Shown in pieces: positions 41,481 to 50,007 of a stretch of DNA of 56,352 bases (its first letter is position 1; each line of letters opens with the position of its first letter). The notes beneath the pieces were generated by a model, which worked only from the letters and a program-made list of their open reading frames with translations, was not told where the DNA came from and searched no databases. Origin of the DNA: an uncultured Collinsella sp. (GTDB lineage Bacteria; Actinomycetota; Coriobacteriia; Coriobacteriales; Coriobacteriaceae); assembly GCA_958433005.1 (NCBI GenBank), contig CAUAWV010000011.1, forward strand, positions 1 to 56,352, given 5' to 3'. The position numbers and the translations under genes are program-made.

Positions 41481-42302
41481 ATGCTCAACGACTTCTACCA
41501 TATGCTTGATCCCGTCGCGATTTCAGCGGGGCCCATCACGATTTACTGGTATGGTCTGGCCTATGTGGTCGGAGCTCTGCTCACGGCGGTCGTCATGTAT
41601 CGCACGCAGCGTCGCTGGGGCTTTAACATCACGATTGACGACCTGACGAGTGTCGTGGTCGGCGTGGTCTTTGGCCTTATCATTGGCGCCCGTCTGTTCT
41701 ACGTCATCTTTTACGGCGACGGCTACTACTGGGCGCACCCGCTCGAGATCTTTGCCACCAACGAGGGCGGCATGAGCTTCCACGGTGGCCTGGTCGGCGG
41801 CATCTTGGGCGGCATCATCGTGTGCCGCATGTATAAGCTCGATGCATGGACGTTGGCCGATCTTGCCGTCATTGGCGCGCCGCTGGCCCTGTGCCTGGGA
41901 CGCTGCGCCAACTTTGTCAACGGCGAGCTGTGGGGCAAGCCGACCGATCTGCCATGGGGCGTGGTCTTTGGCGGGACTGCGGGCGATATGCCGCGTCACC
42001 CCTCCCAGCTCTACGAGGCATTTCTTGAGGGCATCGTGCTCTTTTGCATTCTGCAGGTGCTCAGCCGCAAAAAGCCGCTGCTGCCCCAGGGTACGTTTAT
42101 GGGCGTGTTCGTGATGGGATACGGCATCGTCCGCTTCCTCGTCGAGTTCGTGCGCGTGCCCGACGCCCAGCTTGGCTATCTGCTGGGCGGCGTCATCACG
42201 ATGGGGCAGCTGCTGAGTCTTCCGCTCGTGATCGCCGGCCTGGCGCTCATCATCTTCGCGCGACACCGCAACCGTCCCCAGCGCATCTACCTCGACGCCT
42301 AA
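41481..42302 (+). CDS. lgt: Prolipoprotein diacylglyceryl transferase
   Basis: Attaches diacylglycerol to the lipobox Cys of prolipoproteins in the membrane. The 273-residue protein has about seven helices, the MSFHGGLVGG motif, the signature GRCANFVNGELWG and the HPSQLYEAFLEG segment. The ATG at 41481 follows GGAGGG; an earlier in-frame start at 41454 has no site. The ABC binding lipoprotein in this window is one expected client. Confidence 0.95.
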   Translation: MLNDFYHMLDPVAISAGPITIYWYGLAYVVGALLTAVVMYRTQRRWGFNITIDDLTSVVVGVVFGLIIGARLFYVIFYGDGYYWAHPLEIFATNEGGMSFHGGLVGGILGGIIVCRMYKLDAWTLADLAVIGAPLALCLGRCANFVNGELWGKPTDLPWGVVFGGTAGDMPRHPSQLYEAFLEGIVLFCILQVLSRKKPLLPQGTFMGVFVMGYGIVRFLVEFVRVPDAQLGYLLGGVITMGQLLSLPLVIAGLALIIFARHRNRPQRIYLDA

Positions 42303-42338
42303 CCACCACAAAGGGGACAGGCACCTTTGCGGTGGTTT
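42301..42338. repeat. Short hairpin repeat, AAAGGG-core family
   Basis: AACCACCACAAAGG pairs with CCTTTGCGGTGGTT around GGACAGGCA and is followed by TTG. It lies right after lgt and could act as its terminator. Twin of 19837-19870. Confidence 0.75.
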
Positions 42339-42377
42339 TGCCGAGTTTGATAGGTTTCTAGAAAGGCTCTTTGGACT

Positions 42378-44561
42378 GTGAAGGATTCCGACCTCTCCAC
42401 AACGGCTGCGCGCGACGCTGCCCGCATTGTCTGGTTTAAGCGCTACCCCGCCAAGCAGACGCTCATCGCATTTCTGCTCGCGCTGTTGGCGACCACAGCG
42501 TTTTCCATCGATCCCGCCCCGGTGTCGAGCAACGCAGTCTTGGCGATTGACCCCAAAGCCTCGGGCATGCTGTACGTGTGCTACGAGGTGCTCCTCTCAT
42601 TTGCCGGCCATACCGACGCGGTCATGTTGCTTGCGCTTGCCTGCCTGCTCACGCTGCCGTTTCGCTACGTGTTCTTTGGCCGTGGCGACACCTGGCGCCC
42701 ATCGATTATTCTGCCGTCGCTGTTTTTCGCCATCTGCATGGTGTTCGGCCGCAGCTACGACCTCACCGACTCGGCCGAGATTGTTCTTGGCGACCAGGCC
42801 CGCATCATCTGCGCCTGGATTGGCGGCGCGGGCTGGATGCTCCTAGCGATCGTGGCCTTCTACCTTGCCTTTGAGTGCCTGGATTGGCTGAGCTCTCGGC
42901 GCATCCCGTTTTCCGAGGCGCACTTTGGCCGCATATGGCGTGTGGCTCACGCCGTGCTCTCGGTCCATCCCTTTGCCGGGCCCTTCCTGGTGTTTATGAT
43001 CGCCTGGGCGCCCACGCTCATCGCTTCGCTGCCCGGCCTTTTTATGGGGGACACCGGCGCGCAGATTCGTCAGTGGTTCAACTATCCCAACGGCACGAGC
43101 GACTACCTACGCCTGCTCAATCCTAATGTGTTGCTCAACGGGCATCATCCCGTAGTGCACACGGCCATTATCGGCTCGTGCGTTCAGCTGGGGCTTTCGC
43201 TGTTCAACAGCGCTAACGCGGGCCTCATCATCTATACCTGCGCTCAATTTGTCATCACGGCTGCCTGCATGGCCTATTCCATTTCGTCGCTGCGCAAACT
43301 GGGCGTGAGCCTGCCGGTTCGCGGTGCGATCCTGCTGTTCTTTGCGTTTATGCCGATGTTCTCTAACTACGCGGCGTTGCTCACCAAAGACGTGCTCTTT
43401 GCCGACGCGTTTTTGGTGCTGCTGGTACAGACCGTCAAGCTCGTGGCATGTGGCTTGCCCCGTCGTGATGCCAATGCCGAGCGTGCGGGCGAACAGAGGC
43501 CCGTGCTCTTTGCGCGCCACGACTGGCTGTTGCTTGCGCTGGCTGCCATGGGTTCCACGTTTTTGCGCAATGGCGGTCTGGTCTTTCCGTTGGCGGCCTG
43601 CGTGATTGCGGCGGCGTTTTGCGCATGGGATGTACATGTCGCCCGTCGTGCGGCTAAGCAGACGGGCACCGCGGTCTCATGCGCCACGCCGCGCTTCCGC
43701 TGGGTTGGCGTCCTCGCGGTGCTCGCACTCTGCCTTGCCTCTAATATGTACTTCACCAAGGTCTTTATGCCGGCGCACGACATCACGCCTGGTTCCAAGC
43801 GCGAAATCCTCTCGATTCCGTTCCAACAGACGGCTCGTTTCGTCCAAAAGCACGACGGCCTCAACTCGGGCGTCAACCCCACGGTAAAGGAGGACGGCAC
43901 CATCGTGGAGGCTCCTTGCGACGGCTTGGTGACCGACGAGGAGCGCGCCGTGATCGACCGGGTGCTCAAGTACGAGAATCTGGGCCGCCGTTACAACCCG
44001 GATAAGTCGGATGCCGTCAAGAACTGCTTTAACGAGTACGCCTCGCAGGAGGACATCAAGGCCTATTTTGAGGTCTGGGCGCAGATGTTCAAAAAGGATC
44101 CCGAGTGCTATATCTCGGCGCTCATCAATAACTATTACGGCTACTTTTATCCGAGCGCGCGCGATGCCTGGGTCTACAGCACGGCGCGTAGTGCCGAGAT
44201 CATGGCGCGTCCCGACAACCTCAAGTACTTCGACTTCCATCCGGTTGACAGCAACGTGGTGCGCTGGTGCGACCACCTGATCAATCTGTACCGTGTGGCG
44301 GTGCAGCGCATCCCGTTTATTTCGCTCACCATGAGCTCGGCCACCTATGTGTGGATCATGATTGCCGTGGTGGTCTACCTGCTGCGTCGTCATTCATGGC
44401 GTGCGCTGGCGATCTGGGTGCCGCTGTTGGGCGTGCTCGCCGTGTGCCTGATTGGTCCGTGTAACGGCTCGACCTACATGCGCTACCTGTATCCGGTCAT
44501 CGCCTGCATGCCCTTCGCCATCGGCGCCACCGTCACCCGCAGTGACTTCCTCTGGTCCTAA
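42378..44561 (+). CDS. DUF6020-like polytopic membrane protein
   Basis: A 727-residue membrane protein starting at GTG. About 12 helices are spread over the N-terminal 440 residues and a short C-terminal set. A soluble domain lies at about 475-630. The segment GLFMGDTGAQIRQWFNYPNG followed by LLNGHHPVVHT is typical of DUF6020 proteins and of large GT-C glycosyltransferases. A lipid-linked sugar transferase role is possible. No gene of a glycan pathway is adjacent, so the function stays open. It follows lgt after a repeat. Confidence 0.68.
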   Translation: MKDSDLSTTAARDAARIVWFKRYPAKQTLIAFLLALLATTAFSIDPAPVSSNAVLAIDPKASGMLYVCYEVLLSFAGHTDAVMLLALACLLTLPFRYVFFGRGDTWRPSIILPSLFFAICMVFGRSYDLTDSAEIVLGDQARIICAWIGGAGWMLLAIVAFYLAFECLDWLSSRRIPFSEAHFGRIWRVAHAVLSVHPFAGPFLVFMIAWAPTLIASLPGLFMGDTGAQIRQWFNYPNGTSDYLRLLNPNVLLNGHHPVVHTAIIGSCVQLGLSLFNSANAGLIIYTCAQFVITAACMAYSISSLRKLGVSLPVRGAILLFFAFMPMFSNYAALLTKDVLFADAFLVLLVQTVKLVACGLPRRDANAERAGEQRPVLFARHDWLLLALAAMGSTFLRNGGLVFPLAACVIAAAFCAWDVHVARRAAKQTGTAVSCATPRFRWVGVLAVLALCLASNMYFTKVFMPAHDITPGSKREILSIPFQQTARFVQKHDGLNSGVNPTVKEDGTIVEAPCDGLVTDEERAVIDRVLKYENLGRRYNPDKSDAVKNCFNEYASQEDIKAYFEVWAQMFKKDPECYISALINNYYGYFYPSARDAWVYSTARSAEIMARPDNLKYFDFHPVDSNVVRWCDHLINLYRVAVQRIPFISLTMSSATYVWIMIAVVVYLLRRHSWRALAIWVPLLGVLAVCLIGPCNGSTYMRYLYPVIACMPFAIGATVTRSDFLWS

Positions 44562-44728
44562 CCTAGTGCATTGGGGTCAGGTTTCTTTGCTGCACCAAAG
44601 GGGCCATCATCACGACGCCTTCATTTTGGGGTTTATCTTGCAGGCCAGTAGGTATATCATAACGACGTTTGTTTATATTGCCCGAGCATCTGCGCTGGGC
44701 TTTAGGTCGAAACCGATAGGAGACACGT

Positions 44729-45535
44729 ATGTCCGGACACTCTAAGTGGGCCACAACCAAGCATCGTAAGGGCGCGCAGGACGCCAAGCGTTCCGCCCTC
44801 TTCTCCAAGCTCAGCCGCAACATCACCGTTGCTGCCCGTCTCGGCGGTGACCCGCTGCCCGAGAACAACGCCAGCCTCGCCGCTGCCGTTGCCAAGGCCA
44901 AGGCTCAGTCCATGCCTAAGGACAAGATCAAGTCCGCTATCGACAAGGCTTTTGGTTCGGGTGCTGACGCCGCCGTCTACGAGAACATCGTGTACGAGGG
45001 CTACGGTCCCGCCGGTGTCGCCGTCTACGTCGACTGCCTGACCGACAACCGCAACCGTACCGCCGCTGATGTCCGTTCCGCCTTCTCCCACGCTGGTGGC
45101 AACCTGGGCACCTCCGGCTCCGTCGCCTTCCAGTTTGAGCGCAAGGGCCAGATTGTCGTCGCCAAGGAGATCCTGGACGAGAACGCCAAGAAGGAGACCA
45201 TGATCGCCAACGGTGCTGCCGGTGACGAGGATGAGTTCATGATGGCCATCGCCGAGGCCGGTGGCGAGGACTACGAGGATGCCGGCGAGGAGTGGATCGT
45301 CTGGACTGCTGCCAACGACGTCATGGCTGTCTCCAAGGCGCTCGAGGAGCAGGGCGTCCAGGTCAAGGGTTCCGAGACCACCATGGTCCCGACCACCCCG
45401 ACCGAGGTCTCTGGTACCGACGCCAAGAAGGTCCAGCGCCTCATCGACCGTCTTGAGGAGCTCGACGACGTCCAGGACGTCTACAGCACCATGGACATGA
45501 CCGACGAGGTCATCGCTGCCCTCGAGGAGGAGTAG
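44729..45535 (+). CDS. yebC: YebC/PmpR family protein
   Basis: A 268-residue YebC-family protein recognised by MSGHSKWATTKHRKGAQDAKR at the N-terminus, the DKIKSAIDKA helix and YEGYGPAGVAVYVDCLTDNRNRT. It was first described as a transcription factor; members act on translation as well. The protein is about 20 residues longer than usual through an acidic stretch near 160-185. TAGGAG precedes the ATG. Codon use is very biased, suggesting high expression. A terminator follows. Confidence 0.93.
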   Translation: MSGHSKWATTKHRKGAQDAKRSALFSKLSRNITVAARLGGDPLPENNASLAAAVAKAKAQSMPKDKIKSAIDKAFGSGADAAVYENIVYEGYGPAGVAVYVDCLTDNRNRTAADVRSAFSHAGGNLGTSGSVAFQFERKGQIVVAKEILDENAKKETMIANGAAGDEDEFMMAIAEAGGEDYEDAGEEWIVWTAANDVMAVSKALEEQGVQVKGSETTMVPTTPTEVSGTDAKKVQRLIDRLEELDDVQDVYSTMDMTDEVIAALEEE

Positions 45536-45603
45536 CGCCCGCACGGATTGAGCCGTGCATATCTGGGCATAATGAAGCGAGCATGCAAGCCTCGTGGAAT
45601 AGA

Positions 45604-45648
45604 TGAGCCGGATCCGCGTGCGTAGAGCACCGGACCCGGCTCTTTTAT
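45604..45648 (+). terminator. Terminator of yebC
   Basis: GAGCCGG pairs with CCGGCTC with a further inner stem (CCG-GTG/CAC-CGG), followed by TTTT. Confidence 0.85.
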
Positions 45649-45701
45649 AATGATGCGAACCGTTTTGCATTCTGTGGATCGAGATTTGAAGGGAGCGCCG
45701 C

Positions 45702-46247
45702 ATGCGCGTGCTCAAACGAGCCCTAGCGATCGTATATCTTGCCGCCGCCGTCGTGGCGCTGGGCACGTTGGTCTGCCAGTTTTGGGGGCCATATACCTAC
45801 CGCTTTATGCTGCTGATGCGCGACCCCATGCCGCGCATCGTCGTCACGGCGTGCGCCGGCGTCGTGGCGATCGGCGTGCTGGTAAGCTTTTTCCGCCTGA
45901 TGTTCGCCCGTCGCGAACCGTCCTGCGTGCATCCGGCGGGGGAGCGCAATATCGAGGTTACCCTTGCGGCGCTTTCTTCGTGCGCCAGGGCTGCTGCCGA
46001 GCGTGACGACCGCGTGATGGTCGAGCATGTCGAGGCCCGCGTCCAAGGCTCCGACGATTCGCACGTCCGTTTTAAGGTCGAGGCCATCGCGCTCGATGAT
46101 AAGGACGTTGCCGCTCTTGCCACCTCGATGCAGCAGCGCATCGAGAAGGCCTGCGACACCATGCTCGGCACGCCGGGTACGACCGCGCGTGTCCGTTTTT
46201 TGCCGTCCAAGACTACCGTCCAGACCGTGGAGGTTTCCGGTGAGTGA
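45702..46247 (+). CDS. AmaP-like alkaline shock membrane anchor
   Basis: A 181-residue protein with two hydrophobic helices (about residues 8-30 and 47-66) and a soluble C-terminal domain. This matches AmaP, which anchors Asp23 at the membrane. The DUF2273 and Asp23 genes follow, the conserved order. Its stop overlaps the GTG start of the DUF2273 gene by 8 bases. Confidence 0.78.
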   Translation: MRVLKRALAIVYLAAAVVALGTLVCQFWGPYTYRFMLLMRDPMPRIVVTACAGVVAIGVLVSFFRLMFARREPSCVHPAGERNIEVTLAALSSCARAAAERDDRVMVEHVEARVQGSDDSHVRFKVEAIALDDKDVAALATSMQQRIEKACDTMLGTPGTTARVRFLPSKTTVQTVEVSGE

Positions 46248-46617
46248 TACCAATCAAGATAAGACCGCTCGTACGCCGCGCCTGACGATTGACCAGAGCG
46301 CCACGTCGGCGAGCGAACCTGTTGATTCCAAAGCAGAGGCAACCGAGTTACAAGACGCGGCAGCCGCGGATTTTGACGAGGCTATGGGTCTCATCAAGGG
46401 TACGGGCGCTGCCATCTGGAGCTATGCTGTGCGTCATCCCAACACCACGCTCGGCGCCGTCGCCGGCTTTATCCTCGCCGTGTTGGTGCTCACGTTGGGC
46501 CTGTGGGACACGCTCGTCATTGCATTCTTCGTGCTGATCGGCGCCGTAATTGGTCAGATCCGCGACGGTGAGAACGGGATCGTCAACTTCTTCGGCCGTC
46601 TGTTTAGCGGCCGCTAA
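46240..46617 (+). CDS. DUF2273 small membrane protein
   Basis: A 125-residue protein beginning at GTG, with GGAGG upstream inside the preceding gene. Residues 1-70 are polar. Two close helices (NTTLGAVAGFILAVLVLTLGL and TLVIAFFVLIGAVIGQIRDG) form the DUF2273 part, and the protein ends GIVNFFGRLFSGR. In Gram-positive bacteria DUF2273 genes sit next to amaP and asp23, as here. The long polar N-terminus is an extension. Confidence 0.82.
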   Translation: MSDTNQDKTARTPRLTIDQSATSASEPVDSKAEATELQDAAAADFDEAMGLIKGTGAAIWSYAVRHPNTTLGAVAGFILAVLVLTLGLWDTLVIAFFVLIGAVIGQIRDGENGIVNFFGRLFSGR

Positions 46618-46661
46618 TATGTATTCGACTGTCGCATCCGCGGCAGGCATAAGGAGGAACC

Positions 46662-47177
46662 ATGGCTTTTAATACGAAGGTCGATGTAGCCGATACCGAG
46701 CTCGAGGAGAACGAGGCGGTCGTCGCCGAAGCTGAGGATGTGACGCTCGAGGATGAGGCTCTCGTCGAGGCCGAGTCCGATACGGATGAGGACGACGAGG
46801 AAGCGGATGAGTCCGAGGACTCGCTGACCTATTCCAACGGCGTGATCGAGAAGATCGTTGCCATGGCCACCCGCGAGGTTCCGCACGTTCTGGGCATGAA
46901 GGGTAACCTCATGCACTTTGTGCAGGAGCAGTTTGGTGCCGAGAATCTGACCAAGGGCGTGACGGTCGAGGTCACCGACGATAATCGCGTGGTCGTCAAC
47001 ATCTCCGTCATCATCGAGTACGGCGCCTATGCGCCCGCGATCTTCGACGATGTTAAGGCACGTGTCACCGAGCGCCTTGCCGCGATGACTGGCCTTGAGG
47101 TGGCGGGCGTCAACCTGCGCATCGAGGATGTCATCACCCCCGAGGAGTACGAGCACCGCACCAGCCAGCACGAATAA
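46662..47177 (+). CDS. Asp23/Gls24 family envelope stress protein
   Basis: A 171-residue Asp23 protein. Residues 1-55 are strongly acidic and likely disordered. The Asp23 domain starts at LTYSNGVIEKIVAMATREVPHVLGM and includes VVVNISVIIEYGAYAPAIFDDVKARV. It probably forms a submembrane layer held by AmaP and responds to envelope stress. GGAGGAA precedes the ATG. It ends the three-gene cluster, followed by a repeat and a terminator. Confidence 0.9.
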   Translation: MAFNTKVDVADTELEENEAVVAEAEDVTLEDEALVEAESDTDEDDEEADESEDSLTYSNGVIEKIVAMATREVPHVLGMKGNLMHFVQEQFGAENLTKGVTVEVTDDNRVVVNISVIIEYGAYAPAIFDDVKARVTERLAAMTGLEVAGVNLRIEDVITPEEYEHRTSQHE

Positions 47178-47212
47178 CCTTCCAAAAAGGGACAGGTTTG
47201 TTTTGGCAGGTT
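47178..47212. repeat. Short hairpin repeat, AAAGGG-core family
   Basis: CCTTCCAAAAAGGGACAGG to TTTTGGCAGG, immediately after the Asp23 gene. Same form as 6299-6334. Confidence 0.75.
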
Positions 47213-47229
47213 TTATCTGCGAAAACGTT

Positions 47230-47272
47230 AAACGGCCGACCGCGCAAGCAAAAGCGTGGCCGGCCGTTTTTG
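47230..47272 (+). terminator. Terminator of the Asp23 cluster
   Basis: AACGGCCGACC pairs with GGCCGGCCGTT (one mismatch), followed by TTTTTG. Confidence 0.9.
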
Positions 47273-47383
47273 TACGCTCCCGATGTAGTCATACCGCTCG
47301 TCTAACTAGGGGTTGCAATCCCCACGTTCCGCGTTACTCTAATGGGCGCATTGTTTCCAAATTGTTAACGAGGGGTTGCCGTA

Positions 47384-48406
47384 ATGGCCGACGAGCACGA
47401 AACAGAAAGCAAGGCATGGGCAATTGAGGCCGCTGCGGCAGAGGCGGCGTCGCGTGCTGCCGAGGAGGTGCATCGTCCTCCCGTAGTGCCGATGGAGCGC
47501 GTGGTCGATCGCGATGTTATCGAGCGGGGCGAGCGCGCTGGTCGCAAGCGCAGCCAGGAGCCGGGCTTTCCGCGCTTTTTTGCCGAGCTCAATTTGGGCC
47601 TGATCCTCACGGCCTTTGCCATCGTCGCGTTTAAAACCCCTAATCACTTTGCTTTTGGCGGCACCTCGGGCGTGTCGGTCATTCTGTCCACGCTGTTCCC
47701 GACCCTGCCCGTCGGCGTCTTTATGTGGATTATCAATGCGGTCCTGGTCGTTCTGGGCTTTATCTTTTTGGAGCGCAAGGCAATCCTGTGGAGTGTCTTT
47801 GCCTCGTTTGCGCTGTCCGCCTATGTTTCGCTGTTTGAGCTCTTTATTCCGACCGATGTCTCGATGACGGGCGATATGTGGCTCGACCTGTGCTTTGCCG
47901 TGATTCTGCCGGCGCTCGGCAGCGCCATCGTCTTTGATATTGGTGCCTCGACGGGCGGCACGGACATCCTCGCCATGATTCTCAAACGCCGCACGACGCT
48001 TGAGATCGGCCGTGCGCTGCTGCTGGTCGATATCGGCATCGTGACCATCGCGGCCTTCTTGTACGGCCCGCGCGTCGGTCTGTATTGCGTGCTCGGCCTG
48101 TTTGCCAAGACGCTTGTGGTCGACAAAGCCATCGAGAGCATCCACCTGCGTAAAGTCTGCACGGTCATTTGCTCCGAGCCCCTTAAAGTCGAGGAGTTTA
48201 TCGTCAAGCATCTCAACCGTACGGCGACTATCAGCCGCGGCTACGGTGCTTTCTCGGGCAAGTGCGTGACGGTGATTATGAGCGTGCTGAGTCGTCGCGA
48301 GGCCGTGCAACTGCGTCGCTACGCGCGCGAGATCGATCCGGGTGCCTTTATCACGATTGTCGACAGCTCCGAGATCGTCGGCAAGGGTTTCCGCGGAACG
48401 AACTAA
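47384..48406 (+). CDS. YitT family membrane protein with DUF2179
   Basis: A 340-residue protein. Residues 1-62 are a charged, probably disordered cytoplasmic start. Five helices follow (about 70-230) with the YitT motifs FKTPNHFAFGGTSGVSVIL and FDIGASTGGTDILAMIL. The C-terminal DUF2179 domain (LRKVCTVICSEPLKVEEFIVKHL to the end) is ferredoxin-like and may sense a small ligand. The transport substrate is unknown. It is transcribed alone. Confidence 0.87.
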   Translation: MADEHETESKAWAIEAAAAEAASRAAEEVHRPPVVPMERVVDRDVIERGERAGRKRSQEPGFPRFFAELNLGLILTAFAIVAFKTPNHFAFGGTSGVSVILSTLFPTLPVGVFMWIINAVLVVLGFIFLERKAILWSVFASFALSAYVSLFELFIPTDVSMTGDMWLDLCFAVILPALGSAIVFDIGASTGGTDILAMILKRRTTLEIGRALLLVDIGIVTIAAFLYGPRVGLYCVLGLFAKTLVVDKAIESIHLRKVCTVICSEPLKVEEFIVKHLNRTATISRGYGAFSGKCVTVIMSVLSRREAVQLRRYAREIDPGAFITIVDSSEIVGKGFRGTN

Positions 48407-48556
48407 CGCGGTCGAGCTCATCAAACAATCGAATAGCGCCCTGCGCATTGCAAATGCGTCATGTTGGAGTATTTGTCCCCACATTGGGTGATAATGATGC
48501 CAAAGACATCGTTTGCGATCCAGATGATTCGCTCAAGATACGAAGGGATGATCTCG

Positions 48557-49867
48557 ATGTTCTGTTCGCAGTGTGGTGCCCCCATGGGCGACAACGATAA
48601 GTTCTGTGGTGCGTGTGGTGCCCCCAATGCCGGTGCCGCAGCCTCTGCCCCTCAGGGTCAGCCCCAGCAGTTTGTTCCGCAACCGCCCGTGGCGAATGCG
48701 TCCAAGGGCTGTGTGGCTCAGGCGTTTGAGGACATGACCAAGACGCCGGGCGTGCTGCAGCGCGTGTGCCAGATCGCCTTTTTGCCGGCGCTCATCTGTG
48801 TCGTGTCAGTGCTCGTGCTGTTCATTCCCGTTATTGGCGGCATTGCGGCTGCCATCGGCTTTTTGGCAGCTTGCATTGCGAGCGTGTGCGGTTCCGGCTT
48901 TGGTATCGAGTGGGGCCGTGATCTTTCGCTCAAGGTCGATGACGGCATGGACCGTCCACTCATGCGTTCCACGTCGTTTGGCCTCGGAGTCTTTTCGAGC
49001 GTTATCTCGGTCGTGCTCGAGGTTATCGCTGCCATTCCCGTTATCGGTGTAGTGCTTTCGCTGGTGGAGAGCGTGGTAATTGGCGCCGCGGGCTCGTATT
49101 CGTATTACGGCTCCTATGCACTCGAGGCAGCGCTGTTTGGCTCGCTTGGCCTGCTTGTCCTGGCTATGATTGCCACGGCGGTCTTGGGGGTCTTCTTTAA
49201 GATGTTCGCCGACATTGCCGTGATGCACTTTGCGGTGACCGGTCGTGTCGAGAGCGCGTTTTCGCTCGACAAGGTCTGGGCGGCGTTTAAGCACAACAAG
49301 ACCAAGCTGTTCTGCGCTTCGTTCCTTCCCGAGTTTTTGACGGGTCTGGTCGCCAACGTTGTCACATGGATCCTGACGCTCATCTTCGGCGCCATTGCCT
49401 CTGTCGGTATGTATAGCTACTACTACCGTCCTTCGGCTATTGAGGCGCTTGTTACCGGCGGTGGCATCACGCTCGTATTGTTCTTGGTGCTGACGGCGTT
49501 TGTCACGGTATTCCTTACGGTCTTTGGCAAGATGCTCAAGCATCGTGCCGTTGGCTATTGGGTAGCGCGTTATGCAGCTGAATGGGCTGATGAGGATAAG
49601 GATGACGTCCTGACCTTTGTGCTGCCGTTTGAGAAGAAGTCTGCTCCGGCTGGTTTTAGCACCGACGCAGCGCCCGTATCCGATTCCGCTGCGGCGCCGG
49701 CGCCTGCGCCCGAGTCCGAGCCCGAGCCCGTGCCTGAGCCTGAGCCTGTGCCCGCGCCCGTGCCCGTGCCTGAGCCCGACCCCGCGCCCATGTCGGAACC
49801 GGAGCCCGAGCCTGCGCCTGAGCCCGACCCCGCGCCAAGCTCCGACGAGGACCCGCAGGACGAGTAA
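48557..49867 (+). CDS. Zinc-ribbon DUF4013-like membrane protein
   Basis: A 436-residue protein. The N-terminal zinc ribbon has two CxxC pairs (FCSQCGAP and FCGACGAP, 12 residues apart). A linker rich in Gln, Ala and Pro leads to a membrane domain with about six helices (residues 70-350) of DUF4013 type. The C-terminal 60 residues are a proline-glutamate low-complexity tail with alternating PE/PV/PD. ATG at 48557 follows AAGGG with 9 bases spacing; an ATG at 48548 is possible. Function unknown. Confidence 0.75.
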   Translation: MFCSQCGAPMGDNDKFCGACGAPNAGAAASAPQGQPQQFVPQPPVANASKGCVAQAFEDMTKTPGVLQRVCQIAFLPALICVVSVLVLFIPVIGGIAAAIGFLAACIASVCGSGFGIEWGRDLSLKVDDGMDRPLMRSTSFGLGVFSSVISVVLEVIAAIPVIGVVLSLVESVVIGAAGSYSYYGSYALEAALFGSLGLLVLAMIATAVLGVFFKMFADIAVMHFAVTGRVESAFSLDKVWAAFKHNKTKLFCASFLPEFLTGLVANVVTWILTLIFGAIASVGMYSYYYRPSAIEALVTGGGITLVLFLVLTAFVTVFLTVFGKMLKHRAVGYWVARYAAEWADEDKDDVLTFVLPFEKKSAPAGFSTDAAPVSDSAAAPAPAPESEPEPVPEPEPVPAPVPVPEPDPAPMSEPEPEPAPEPDPAPSSDEDPQDE

Positions 49868-49925
49868 CCCTGCCACCTGCCATTTGGGGACGGGGTAGAA
49901 ACGGTAGAAATAGCGCTTGACAAAT

Positions 49926-49963
49926 AAGCGGGGGCGGACGCGTCGAAACGTCCGCCCCCGCTT
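49926..49963. terminator. Bidirectional terminator
   Basis: A perfect 15-bp stem (AAGCGGGGGCGGACG and complement) with 8-nt loop between two convergent genes. Confidence 0.9.
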
Positions 49964-50007
49964 TGATATCGCGATGTGGCTATGACTGCGAGATGGTCGT
50001 GGATCGA